DNA of 64,000 nt. Source: Trichobilharzia regenti (lineage: Eukaryota > Platyhelminthes > Trematoda > Strigeidida > Schistosomatidae). The first letter of the stretch is position 1. Each line of letters opens with the position of its first letter. Both the position numbers and the translations under genes were made by a program. The notes under the pieces were generated by a model that worked only from the letters and a program-made list of their open reading frames with translations, was not told where the DNA came from and ran no database searches. The DNA lies in contig OX235265.1 in the NCBI GenBank assembly GCA_944472135.2, positions 53,703,112 through 53,767,111 of the forward strand. The letters are read 5' to 3'. Below are positions 47,025 through 58,290 of the stretch, piece after piece.

Positions 47025-47230
47025 TGATGCGTCAGTGTTTCATCAACCACGCGAAAGTTTCGGGTTTGATCCTTGGCCGATGTACTCCTAAGTAAGTGAC
47101 CGGTAGTAAGCTCGGTAAAGGGAGAAGGTTGGGCAATAACATTACAGCTAGTGAAACCCCAAAGCTCAAGTATGAATCCCTATTTTCCAACTGGAACGAA
47201 AAGGGATGAAAAAAACCTACCAAGTGTTTG
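47025..47230 (+). repeat. Possible tRNA-like SINE
   Basis: GCGTCAGTG-like head, B-box-like TTCGGGTTTGATCC (47058-47071), and a tail GGGATGAAAAAAACC. The A box is weak. It lies in intron 7. Confidence 0.35.
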
Positions 47231-48070
47231 AAAATCTTATCACAATTGTTTCTGCTTGTAGATGTTTATATATTTCACGGAAACATAAGGTAAGATAAAT
47301 TCATCCCTGGTAGGTGTTAATTACTATTCACCCTTAAATTATCCTACTATACAGAACAGGTAAAAGTCGATAGTACTCACTTATGTGAGTATGTATTTGT
47401 TATCTACATCAATGAAGTAAGAACAAACGATGAGTCATGTCAAAATATGATAATCAAACATTTAATGTATATGTAATCGAAAATTGTATGGAAAAGCTTA
47501 CATTTAGTACAGCTACACCATATAAGGACTGTTAAGGACTTCAGTAACATCTAAAATGAGTAGAATGAGTACCAGTTATATTTTGCAATTGTGTGTCTAA
47601 ATTGATATCTAAATATTTAGCAACTTTTCATCATGCAAATACGCTAACTGCAGTACATCGATAGTAAGCTTCAGCAACTTAAATGAGAAATTAAACTGCG
47701 TTTTTGCGTGTCTTCAAAGTGGGTTTTACAAGGAACTAGTGAGTATATTCCATAACAGAAATGTTTACACTGAAATGATTTATTCTTTGAAAGCCTACTG
47801 CCAGCTGTTAATATCGGTTTGCATTCGCAAATCTAAATTTATGTGATGAAGTCAAACTGTGTACAACACACATTTCTTTATCCTTCGTTTTATTTATATG
47901 AACAGAAATAAAACCTCATCATCGGATTTGCTAAGACATGCCACATTGATGTGGTAAATATTAAGCCTGTTCTTGAAATCTCAATAAAAGATTTTCTGAT
48001 AACATTTTGTTTAACTTCATGTTATATTTCCTATGTATTTAGAAAAAGTCTTTTTTATTTACATTTAAAG

Positions 48071-48215
48071 GTTTGCACAAGAGTAAGACTTGTGGTTTCT
48101 CTTTCGTTCTGACATACAAATTATACCGATCTGAAATTTATCACTTTCAACTGATTCCAGGAGTAGCAGAATTAAATATTATAAGCAATAATAGATTGCT
48201 GATGTTTCCTATAGG
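48071..48215 (+). CDS. CSPG-repeat protein, exon 8, end of repeat 8 and start of 9
   Basis: 145 bp between ACATTTAAAG and the donor ATAGG|GTAAG, phase 1 in, phase 2 out. It reads CGFSFVLTYKLYRSEIYHF then LIPGVAELNII and RLLMFPIG. This supplies exactly what the repeat lacks after the VFVHN of exon 7 (the FxF strand and a final IxxIxP), and opens repeat 9. An internal acceptor at 48160 would give a shorter exon in the same frame, but would lose the FxF strand. The exon was inferred from phase and motif, since its open frame is short. Confidence 0.78.
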
Positions 48216-49087
48216 GTAAGATGAATAAGATTTTTCATTTTAATAGATGCTATGTTAACACCAATATTATGTATTCATCTCTCGCCACTCATTCGTATCT
48301 ATTTTTTCACTTGAAGTATGCATTTGGCCATAAAATCTATTGCAGAATTAGATCATTTATTGTCTTCAGTAATCAAGCTACCATAAACACAAAAATAGGT
48401 TCAGTCTCATTCTTAATACCCCTTTTATCAATTTTGTGTAAACTGTCGTCCTTTCGTTGACAAACCATTAAATGGTCGAATTAAACGAGTTTAAGGATTG
48501 CAATCAAATGGCATATACCTTATGCTCACTTCTTAATATCCCATTATGACATTCAGCCGACAATTTTTAGTCAATAGGAAGATTATAATCTGAGAATACA
48601 GTCTAAGCAAGTTTAGATTTTGTATCAGTTTTTATCAGTTTTCACAATTAAATATGAAAAATAATTCAATATAGATATGTGATACCATTAAAGGTGATAG
48701 AATTAAAGTTCAAGTAAATAACTTGATGCATATTGATGATAACAAATCAAATCATTAAGTAGCTGTATATAATCTACCTTGGTTAGTCATAATAGATTTG
48801 TGAGATCGTGTGTGTCTGCAGTGGTGGGAACGAAAAACGACTATTTTTCCGCAGAGATTTGAAAACACAGTATATACTTTCATTGGAAAAAATTCAGATT
48901 TTCAAATTACCACCAATTCTGACAATGACAATGAAGGTGTAAAATGCGAATAAACACAAAATTTGAAGTTTTCTGGTGTAACCAGAACTGAACTTAATCA
49001 AAGTTATATATGAAATGAAGCCAAAGAAACATGAAAAAAAGATTTGCTCTTTTGAATATATATATATATATTGTATTTTTATATATA

Positions 49088-50277
49088 TCCTATAAAAAAC
49101 ATGTCTTCAGTATTTTTAAAGTCACAGGGTATTCAGTGTAAGTAGCTAACAGTCAAATCACTCCTTACAGTACAAATAAAATCGCTTACCTTATGTGAGA
49201 GTGATTCGTAGATAAATTCTTAAAAAAAGGCAAATATGAACTCTGTTCGATGTTTGTTTCAGAAGTTGTGTTCAGTTTGAAAATGTGATCATTTAAACAG
49301 TATGTGCAAAAGTACACCAGATTGTTTCTTCTAATTAGTTCAAACCTTCCATTAATTCTTATATCCATACTGTGTGGCAAATTTGAATGTTCAGAAGAAT
49401 TCATCAGCAACTGAGATCTGATTTTACGCTAAAAATATAAACGTTCATATACGTATAAAACCTGGGCACAGTGGTAGAGTAAATCACCATTATGGATAAG
49501 ATTTTATTTTGAAAAATCACACAGTGTTGTACAGTAATATTAACTGATGACGTTTCGAGCACAAACTATTGCTCATAATCATATCGAGTTATTCACACAA
49601 CTTTTTTTTCTTCATTTATATACATGTGTGGAATCGATTAGATATTGGATTAAAAATCAAAATGAGATAATGTACATTCAGAAATAATAATACGAGTGTT
49701 ATTGATCAATTACAATACGACGAGTGTTTTTACAGTCATAATAAGTTACTTGTTAGAATGTTGTGATGTGTTTGAATTGAAATAGAATTTTATGATTATT
49801 TATTATCCTCTTCTGATTTGACCGGCGGTAATAATATCTTCTATATTTCTGGTATTTGCATTGAGTCATTTCTGTTGTATGTGTTGGGTGTAGACTCGAT
49901 GAACCAGGATTCCGTAATCAACCTTTCTCTCCACCCACCTATTTTACTTTTTAGAATTTTAACTCTATCCCACCCTATTGCGTGGTTGTGTGTTAATGCG
50001 TGAAGTGCAATAGCTGAGCATTTTTCTAAACTACTTATCTTTTCAGGGTCAACCATTCTTCGCCTAGCTAAATTCCTTCCTATGTTCTGATAATCTGACT
50101 ACCCCTGACCTACTAGTTTGACCTATGTAGTTGACCTCACAGTCATTGCAGGGTATTTTGTAAATTATATTGTTTTGTCTAATTGGGTCAACAGGATCCT
50201 TTAACCTACACAGCTTGTCTTTGAGTGAGTTTGTAAGTTTGAATGCCACCCTAATTCCTGCTTTATTAAGAATCCTA
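49088..50277 (-). mobile_element. PLE 3' portion plus about 360-bp flank; inverted duplication, copy 2
   Basis: Reverse-complement near-identical copy of 11930-13118. On the minus strand it carries the YIG-containing endonuclease end (50249-50064, then 50056-49841 after the same frame change), the 3' module (49570-49443) and the flank with the 73-codon frame. It is truncated at 50277, where an inverted terminal module (50278-50405) is attached. It lies in intron 8, antisense to the gene. Confidence 0.9.
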
Positions 50278-50405
50278 TGATTATGAGCAATAGTTTATGC
50301 TCGAAACGTCATCAGTTACTGTTGCTGTACAACACTGTGTGATTCACCAAAATGAAACCCTATCCATAATGAAGTTATACTCTACCACAGTGCCCAAGTT
50401 TTATA
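50278..50405 (+). repeat. PLE terminal module in inverted orientation
   Basis: Reverse complement of 49443-49570. It starts ATGATTATGAGCAATAGTTT and ends near ACAGTGCCCAAGTTTTATAC. With the 49443-49570 arm it makes a pair of inverted ends around the truncated PLE. Confidence 0.85.
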
Positions 50406-51353
50406 CTTTTATCAACAAATGTGGAGTTAGTCGTGCCTTTCATCGAGTTTTTAGAAGTAGTGACAGCGCTAAGCGAATGTGAAGAACTTACTTGTAGGAT
50501 ACCATTAACAGCAGGAGAAAAGCATGACGATAGTGACAGATTAACACCGGAAGTTTGTCTAGTAATGTAAGTATATAAGAAGCTGCTAATTTCTGGTTAC
50601 CTAAAACCTGAAACCTTGTAACTGCCTAAAATACATGAAAATAAAATTGTGTTAGTGTCGCGTGACTGTGAAACTCAGTGGACAATTACTTTAGGGTGGT
50701 CACATACAGCGTGTTAATAGGCGAAATTTCTGGAGTTTCGTTCATACAGAAGACCTTTTTGTTGGCTTCAGACTACCTCTCGGATAAGTCGACATGTAAA
50801 ATCTCTGAGGCAAACCATTTCTAACCCTTACTCATAACAGTCTGAACACTGTTTGGTTGTCTTACTAGTCATTCAGGGGAGTGCACCTTACTAGTGTTGC
50901 ATTTCTGCCGGTCAGCGGTAAGATCTTACCTTCAGATTCCCAACGTAGTGTATATAACCTACGTTAGTATGGTAACTACTTTAATTTCAAAAGCTGTCAA
51001 AACTAATTCTCTGGTTGGGTAGTGCCTGCAGGAACATTTATTCCAGGTAGCCGTTGCCATACGCATACTCTAACAGATTTTGTCAATGTGTTGGAGCAAT
51101 AATTTTCGTTCGTCGATGTATTTGTATCTATGACATATATGCTACAATTATTTAGATTAGTTTGAGAGAGAATTTTGAACCCTTTTTATTTTTTCTGTGA
51201 ACAAAGTTCTTACGTTTCAGACACAATAATAAATGAAAACTGAAATGACTAAATGCCAAATCTGCTAAAATAAATGAGTTTGTTTTTAAAAAAATGCCAA
51301 AAACCATTCTTATTTAATTAACTTCTCTTCTTGTGAATTATTATTTCCATTAG

Positions 51354-51636
51354 ATATGAGATTATTACTCCTCATCATATTAATGTACAAATAAAATTCA
51401 CTGCTGCAACCATTGTTGATTATGGAACTACTTCAAACATTCGGAAGGAATATGAATCAAGTAGCCATTCATCATTATTGTTAACATCAAGTCAGTATGA
51501 CTTTGACAATGATTTGGGCCTTCATGTTGTTTACAAAGTGCTATCCCAACCTAGACATGGAATGATTATCAAACTGAGTCATACGAAAGAGAATTCATCT
51601 CAAAACAGAAATGATGGAATCTTAGAATTTACACAG
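51354..51636 (+). CDS. CSPG-repeat protein, exon 9, body of repeat 9
   Basis: 283 bp between TTTCCATTAG and ACACAG|GTATGT, phase 2 in, phase 0 out. It reads YEIITPHHINVQIKFTAAT, then GLHVVYKVLSQPRHGMIIKL (strand plus PxHG turn) and GILEFTQ, which is completed by DDIKAGR in exon 10. The frame stays open a few codons past the donor, but motif continuity fixes the junction. Confidence 0.88.
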
Positions 51637-52701
51637 GTATGTCTGGTTTTTAACCACTACATTCTGAAGAGATTTATACCCTTATTTACTAGTCATGTGA
51701 AATGCGGACAAATTTTTGGTTCATATATTTCGACAGTGTTACAAAAGACAGACATCTATATATGTAACTAATATTTTAACTGTAAATATAATTTCCTGAT
51801 TTTCCTTTATACTAAAAGGACGATTTATAGATCAATGTATGACTTTCCTCGAAGTTTGTCAATCGTTTAATAATCTTTGTAAAAGACATGAGATCATCTG
51901 CAATGCCACTAATGTGTTCCCTCCTTATCAAATTTTAATTTCAAAATGTTTTACGTTCTGAAAGTAGAGATGATTAAATTGCTAGTCAGCATACAAATAA
52001 TTTCACAAGTAGCTAGAGGTCGTGGGTATACTAAATATGACTGCAAACCGGCCTTTTTGTCTGTCAACAATCTATTTGCTTCAAATGAGATAAGCGTTTA
52101 CCAGTTTCTCGAAAAACGCCAAACAAGAAGTTACTGCCAAAACGAAGTAAAACAAAAGAGTTTGGAGTAGGATACTATAGTTGACTTTTCTGCCACATTA
52201 ATGGCCTGTGAAATAAGAATATACTGACAGTATCCTCACTTGTCAATGGGCTCTAAAATACAGTGATGCTTATTAATGTCCGACTATGGAGATTTTTGTT
52301 GATGTAAAATTGAACAATAAAACAGTAGAATCGTGAAAGTATCTCAGAATTAGAAGGATTTCAGTTTACTGAATTAGAGGGACCAACATACTTTGTTCTA
52401 ACTTATACAGCCTTGCATAATATAGCGTACACATGTAGATAACTCAGTTCATTTCTAAAGTATAGAGGAAATAAGTACTTTCGGGAAAACAGCTTGCTGA
52501 TTTATGTCTCAATAAATCTGGTTTTTCAGATGAAATCCATCTCAAAATGTAAATCCTTCTGAGTGTCTTGAAGAAGCTTTGGAATAATAAAGTGTAATCT
52601 TGATTACAGTCCCATACTATAAAAAAAGTTATCTCTGTTGTGATACACAATGAAAGCATTATTGATTGGAAAGTAGTGCTGTGTTACTGAATGCTATATG
52701 A

Positions 52702-52702
52702 A

Positions 52703-52731
<29 letters not shown>
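52702..52731. repeat. (AT)n microsatellite
   Basis: About 15 AT units in intron 9. Confidence 0.95.
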
Positions 52732-52733
<2 letters not shown>

Positions 52734-53659
52734 GTTTACGCTTTATTCAGCCAAAAGGTTGAGAAGTTTAACGCATCGGTCCTTGGTTTAATGATAAGAA
52801 TGTATATGAAAGGAAACCTTAACTGCTAGACTTATTTAGAAAGCAGAAGTCAGTTGTTGTCTAAACCTCGATGGTGCACACGCGATCAGGCGAATAACAA
52901 GTAGTCTTTTCTCCAAATACATCTAACATCTCCTTCTAATTCTAAGTTTGTCTGATGAAGTCTTTTTAATTGCTGCACACAAGGAGAGATATTTTTAAAT
53001 TATATCGAATTATTAGTCTACATAAAACAAACTGTGTTTGCAGATAAATAAATAAAATATTTCTTTGCCAATCCTTAACCAGATGATGATAGCTACCAAT
53101 GTTTATGTTTCCTTTTATATTTAAGGTGAGCGCTAACCAGAAAGTCTTTTCGGAGTAGTTATATAATATCACTATTGTCAGTTGTTTAATGTCAAATATG
53201 GTAGGTACAAACAGAATACCTGTGTAGAGGAATCAATTTCTTTACCCAAACTTTTAAATTCAAGGTTGTATTTAAGTGTTGAGTTGTGCACTAAGCCTTA
53301 CGGTTTTGTGTGAAACTCGTCGAAAAAACCATCTTATTTAACTGTGTTGGTGGTAGGAAAATACCTCAAGTAAGCATTGACAAGATCCATATCTGTTCCA
53401 ATAGTAATTAGTATTCGTTCAATCAAGCATCACGCTGAAAGGTAGTAATATAATGTATTATATATAATGTAGCTCAGAATATGCTGGTATCATAACATAA
53501 ATTCGTTGAGATCAGAGTTAGTTTGTTATTCTTCCGATTTAATTAAGGCTTGGAAATTAAAATTTTAAATATGCAGTAGGTGGTATAGCGCCGTAATGCT
53601 AGATATGATGTTGTTCAGCTTGAGTTGATAAAAATTACTGTGTGTGACATGTGTAAATA

Positions 53660-54170
53660 CGACTGTTTATGCGACAGTTAATCCAGTCAAGTGTTAAGGA
53701 AAAGATACTCCTTCTGGTCCATTTAGTGTGTATTTACAAATTTACTTGTGGGTGTGGAGCAAAGTATATCGGCCGTACACAGTGTCAAGTCCGCGAACAT
53801 ATTCTTGAACACTATCCAACTGGGCTTGCAAGAGAAGGAAAGAATACCAGTAGCTTTATCTACGAACACCTTGTCAGCTCTGAACATCGGACACCCCCAC
53901 GTACTACACGGAGTTCCTCCATACTAACGAAAGGACTTCAAATACTTCATCTATACATAGATGAACCACTGGCTATTCAGGACTTGCAACCGGCCCTTCA
54001 TGTTTAAAAGCACCGAATACATTCTCTCGCCCTACTGTGACTATGATAAGGTACTTGCCGTAATTTTATTTCATTTCACTATTATTATTACTCTCATTAT
54101 CTTTATTTTATTACCAGTCTATTATCATTTATTATTTACATTGCATTTTCAAATAGATTCTTAAAAAACA
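53660..54170 (+). pseudogene. PLE endonuclease fragment
   Basis: 53669-54007 reads VCIYKFTCGCGAKYIGRTQC (CxC and YIG core), then FIYEHLVSSEH and EPLAIQDLQPAL before a stop. The RT is absent; a short T-rich 3' UTR follows. It lies in intron 9, same strand as the gene. Confidence 0.8.
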
Positions 54171-54886
54171 CTTTGGTCCGCTTTAAACAGTTATATAGCA
54201 TAGTCACTTTTCACACTTATTAGGTCTCCCTCAACTTCCACCCCTTTTTCTTATTTTCAATTAGTCATTCCCTTCTAGACTAATAGATTTCTAACATTTG
54301 AGTTCATACTTAAAAAAAATTACCGCCAGTGGTAGAAACCTTCAGGACAATCCATAAGTCACCTAAATTCAGAGGGAAAGAGTGGTATTATTTCACAAAA
54401 TGCTACCTTAATAATTTTACTCATCAGTCCAAGTGTTCATGAAATTTTACCGCGTACTTCCACAAATGCTTAAGGTACCTGCACCCACTTATTGTTCTAA
54501 TGTTATATGCTACACCCAAAGATGTAATTTGGTCACTCACATTTGCATCTTAAATTATGTAAATTCAAGCTTTCAACAGTAAAAAAGTACTAACAGTAAA
54601 CTGTCTTCGGTCTTACGAATTTGTATGCTGATGTGGAATTATCGAAATAATGAATAATAAAATACATAAAATGCTAAAATCAATATACGAACCAATGTAA
54701 TATCTCGATTTTTTAAATAATTAATTGAACTATGAAGTGCTGAATAGGTCTGATTAAGCTTTTTGACCTACTGATTTTAACCTATTTGATACATTAAGTC
54801 CTTTTGATCTTTTAATACTCATAAACATTCTTAGTGCTCAAAGGGAATTATAATTTTTGTATATTTTTGATAATACATTTTGACAG

Positions 54887-55336
54887 GATGATATCAAAGC
54901 AGGAAGAATAGCTTACTTATTTCATTCAGAGAAATGGCTTGAAGGCAAAAAGAATCTTGCTTTGCTGAAACACACTTCTGATATTGACGATGAATATATT
55001 GTTTGTGCAAATATTGTAAGGAGAAATATTCCTAAGAAAATACGGGAAGATAATAATTACTCTAAAAACATTTACAGTACAGTAAAACTTAATAACTCTC
55101 AAAGCATTACAGGTGTAATTAATTATCATGATTATACAAAACAGATATCGTCCCACATTCTATTTGGTTCAGTTTCAATATCCTACAATTATGTATTCAA
55201 ATACAATCGAAATCGTGTACTAAATATATATCCCTTAATTGTATACACTGGACAGGTTGGTGAAATTACTGTTAACCATATTAACACAAATCAAATAAAA
55301 GAACTCTTAGAAATTAATTCAACAGAGATTAAAAGC
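54887..55336 (+). CDS. CSPG-repeat protein, exon 10, end of repeat 9 and start of 10
   Basis: 150 codons, phase 0 at both ends, between TTTTGACAG and AAAAGC|GTAAGT. The exon 9-10 junction reads EFTQ-DDIKAGRIAYLFHS, a clear CSPG end block. Then VSISYNYVFKYNRNRVLNIY opens repeat 10, with PLIVYTGQVGEITVNHINTN, the LxVxxGxxxxITxxxI pattern. Confidence 0.88.
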
Positions 55337-55631
55337 GTAAGTGTGTTCTTATCAGCACTTCATTTATCTGTGTCAAATAGTGTCATTTTCTTAACTTCTT
55401 AGATATGCATTTTCCCGGCCAGATACCGTCATCACTATGTTTCACACTTTCAACCGTTTAAATATTGCAAGTATAGATTTTTAAATAGTAAGCTCTGTGC
55501 TGATTCACGAATACTGTTTGGAGCTAGTACAGTTAGTATATTTGTTTGTTTTGGATATTGAAACCCGCAAGGTATACTAACTGATGATTATTCACCGACT
55601 ACTGTTGATAAACAGACGATAAATATAATTG

Positions 55632-55975
55632 TATGGAGGATTTCACCATGAGCTGACATCAGTTAGAGAACCACTGGAAAACCTGGGAGTAATGGACAGC
55701 TGTTTCGTCCTAGTTCGGGACTCTATCAGTACGCACCCACCACCATAGTTCGAACCCAGGACCTTCTGGTTACAAGGCGAGCTCGTAGACCATTGAGCCA
55801 CTGGGACCCGATCCAATGGTTCTTGAATTCTAACTTCTGCCAGTTCACGACTTAGCGCGACCACTTCACAATGTCTTCCTCGATGAGTTACTGCCTATCT
55901 TCGACCTGCTGTACCCTACTGTTCATGGTGAAATCCTCCATACAATCAAACAAAATCCCTACAAAACCAATACTT
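55632..55975 (-). mobile_element. tRNA-like SINE with hammerhead remnant and inverted end
   Basis: On the minus strand an A-box-like GTGGCTCAATGG and B-box-like GGGTTCGAACTA, then CUGAUAGAGUCCCGAACUAG, GACGAAAC, AGCU and GUC (55720-55688): a hammerhead with one extra base in the CUGAUGA core. The far end carries a second, inverted copy of the SINE 3' terminus (TCATGGTGAAATCCTCCATA at about 55924-55943), making a 20-bp inverted repeat with 55632-55651. It lies in intron 10. Confidence 0.78.
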
Positions 55976-56441
55976 GAAGATAAATATAATGTCGAGTTTT
56001 TAAATAGCAGAGACGCAATCTATTCATAACTAAATATAAGTTGACGCAACGGGGAACCCTAATGGTATCAAACACTGAAGTTTGAACTAGACTGGTGTCG
56101 TAAAATTTTAAAATCATTAACCACGAATCTCTTTTCTGTTATATTTTCTTTAAATTTGGATACAAGGACTGAAATGTTTAAGTTATGAAAACATTAGTCT
56201 AGGTTGTTAATCGAATTATTACTGATGTGCTGTTAAATTGAGGGACGACCTAGACTCCCAACCAATCAGCAGTGGCTTATACGTGCTACGTACACATTTT
56301 CTAAATCAAAAACTAATGTGAAAGTTGTCAACACTGTCAGCTTCAATGACCACATAAATAATGTATTTTCCATGTCAATAAAATGAATTTGTTACTACAC
56401 AATAACTTCCCCGATAACTATTTTTTTTCACTAAAAAACAG

Positions 56442-56603
56442 TTTAAAATTGTAAAGGAAGTCAAGCACGGTTCTTTGTGGTTCGGATCAAAGTTGGTAAA
56501 GGCTGGAAGTGTTATTCCTGGCCTATTTAGTGGAGTGTTGTCAGAAAAACTTACTTATCATCACGATGGTTCGTCAAGTAATGAAGACAGTTTTGAACTA
56601 CTA
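56442..56603 (+). CDS. CSPG-repeat protein, exon 11, end of repeat 10
   Basis: 54 codons, phase 0 at both ends, between CTAAAAAACAG and CTACTA|GTAAGT. It reads FKIVKEVKHGSLWFGSKLVK (strand and HG turn), then SEKLTYHHDGSSSNEDSFEL, a near-perfect CSPG end block (LxYxHDGSxxxxDSFxL). No following exon was identified in the rest of the window, so the protein is incomplete here. Confidence 0.88.
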
Positions 56604-56997
56604 GTAAGTCTTAGGTGTTTTTCCTCTATGTAAATATCTGAAAAGTGGGGAGTTAAGAAAAGTTTTTTACAGTTATTCTATTGCTCATGTTTACGAAATC
56701 TGTTCTACTATCAAAAACATGGTTGTAAAACAAAAAAGTTATTTTACATACTTCGAAGAATCTATCACGTTGTGGAGAACGAAATATATAAAAATCGTAG
56801 CCTTTTTCTTGGAAATACATTTATGTACAGTACAGAAATAGAAGCGTGCCTTACTGGAAAATATTTACCCGCTGTCCTGAATCTTCATATGAAATTATAG
56901 TCAGTAGGGACCATTTCGTTATATCTTTAGCATACTCAAACACCTACTGCTTTTCCTATTTTATTCTGAAAAATACACAACATTTCTGAAAAATTTA

Positions 56998-57290
56998 TTA
57001 AATGCACGTGAGGAGAGACTGCGATTGGAGAGTTTCATTGTATTGTTTTGCAATGGATGATGCTGGATTTCTATTCAGATTAATCGCATTGGGATTTTCG
57101 ATATGATTTAGAAGCCATTTTGGAACACGTTCTTTTCGACGACATTGGAACATTCTGACGGTTTCCTGGATATTACAATGACCAGGAGAGATGATGGAGC
57201 GATTCAGCGATCTATTTTTCGTAAACAGACATGAAGTGGACAATACCTTCATTTTGCCAGTTTTGTTCCCATCCAATATAAACGTTCCCT
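56998..57290 (-). pseudogene. PLE endonuclease fragment, inverted partner of 57.7 kb
   Basis: The minus strand has FQCRRKERVPKWLLNHIENP, the same peptide as at 57698-57800 on the plus strand (one residue different), preceded by unrelated sequence. The two lie head to head about 550 bp apart. Confidence 0.75.
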
Positions 57291-57389
57291 AGTGAAATGA
57301 TTGTTCTCAAGGGCCCGTAAAATATGCACAAGTGACACATTGATGGAAGAGTTTTGACATATTCATTCAGTTTTATTAGCTAGTGTTTA

Positions 57390-58140
57390 TCCGGAAAACC
57401 TTATCACTTGTCACAGTAAAGAAAAACCACATCTCGAAAAGACAGCTTCTGTACCAAAGAAAGCTATCTTTATTAACCTACCATTCAGGGTGACCAGATT
57501 ATGCAGTTAACAGCTCAAAAACTTCGGTCAGTCATCAAACGCACATTCTACACCGCATCTCTTTTTCTCACATGCTGAACATTTTCGATCCCTGTTCCTA
57601 CGATTAAAGGACGAAATTCTGTGGACTCTACTTCAAACTGTATATCTACAAGTTCACCTGCAGCTGTGGTGACACCTATATAGGTATAACCAATAGAGTG
57701 TTCCAATGTCGTCGAAAAGAACATGTTCCGAAATGGCTACTAAATCATATCGAAAATCCTAACGCGATTAATCTGAATAGAAATCCAGCATCATCCATTG
57801 CAAAACACTTGTTAATATCAGGTCACAAAATCAATATTAATGACTGTTTCACAATTATTTCACATAACTCTAATTCAAGGTTATTAAAGGTGATGGAAGC
57901 ACTTTGAATCAATCACATACAGCCTAAACTGTGTGTCCAAAAAACAATAGACTTCGATCTTCACCTACCGTGGATTATATGAACTATCTAAATATGATTG
58001 ATTATTAGTATGTACTTTTGTTTTTTATTTAACTGAGTAATTGTCATGAACATTATTTTATTATTGTTAACCATGTTAGTTATAAAGCGGTTGTAAAGAA
58101 ACTACGAAGTGATATCATCTCGCGAAATTTGTCTTCTAAA
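57390..58140 (+). pseudogene. PLE endonuclease fragment and 3' UTR
   Basis: Plus strand: a connector with a frame change, then CIYKFTCSCGDTYIGITNR near 57640-57700 (YIG core), SSIAKHLLISGHKININDCF (GH motif), and after a stop QPKLCVQKTIDFDLHLPWI with the final stop near 57980. The RT is missing. Confidence 0.8.
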
Positions 58141-58254
58141 TGCCTTATTCAAAATTGTCAAAGGGACTAATTGTTGTAATATATTATGAAGTAGATTTAA
58201 TACATAATGGTGGATAAAAACTTTAAAAACCCAGCCATTTAAGCAGGTAGTAAA

Positions 58255-58257
<3 letters not shown>

Positions 58258-58288
<31 letters not shown>
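58258..58288. repeat. (TA)n microsatellite
   Basis: About 15 TA units. Confidence 0.95.

Positions 58289-58290
<2 letters not shown>

Larger units (their letters stand above)
18639..56603 (+). other. Locus of a CSPG-repeat extracellular protein gene, 11 exons seen, 3' end outside
   Basis: Eleven exons with GT/AG borders and compatible phases give about 1528 residues carrying roughly ten CSPG repeats. This repeat of about 100-130 residues ends in a block like FTQxDLxxGxVxYxH followed by a DxFxF strand. Members of this family (CSPG4/NG2, insect Kon-tiki/Perdido, FRAS1/FREM) are extracellular matrix or cell-surface proteins in cell-matrix adhesion; the role here is inferred from the family. Many N-x-S/T sites in exon 1 fit a secreted protein. 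Introns range from 0.76 to 9.2 kb and are filled with retroelements. The last visible exon ends in a clean donor in phase 0, and no continuation was found in 56604-64000, so the 3' end is beyond the window. Whether 18639 is the true start is uncertain. Confidence 0.85.

Noticed and set aside
48161..48215. Shorter version of exon 8 starting after ATTCCAG
   Set aside because: Same frame and donor, but it drops the FxF strand needed to finish repeat 8; the 48071 start explains the repeat better.
51355..51400. Direct splice from exon 7 (45385) to exon 9 (51354)
   Set aside because: Phase 1 into this acceptor meets a stop after 13 codons; an intervening exon with phase 1 in and 2 out is required.
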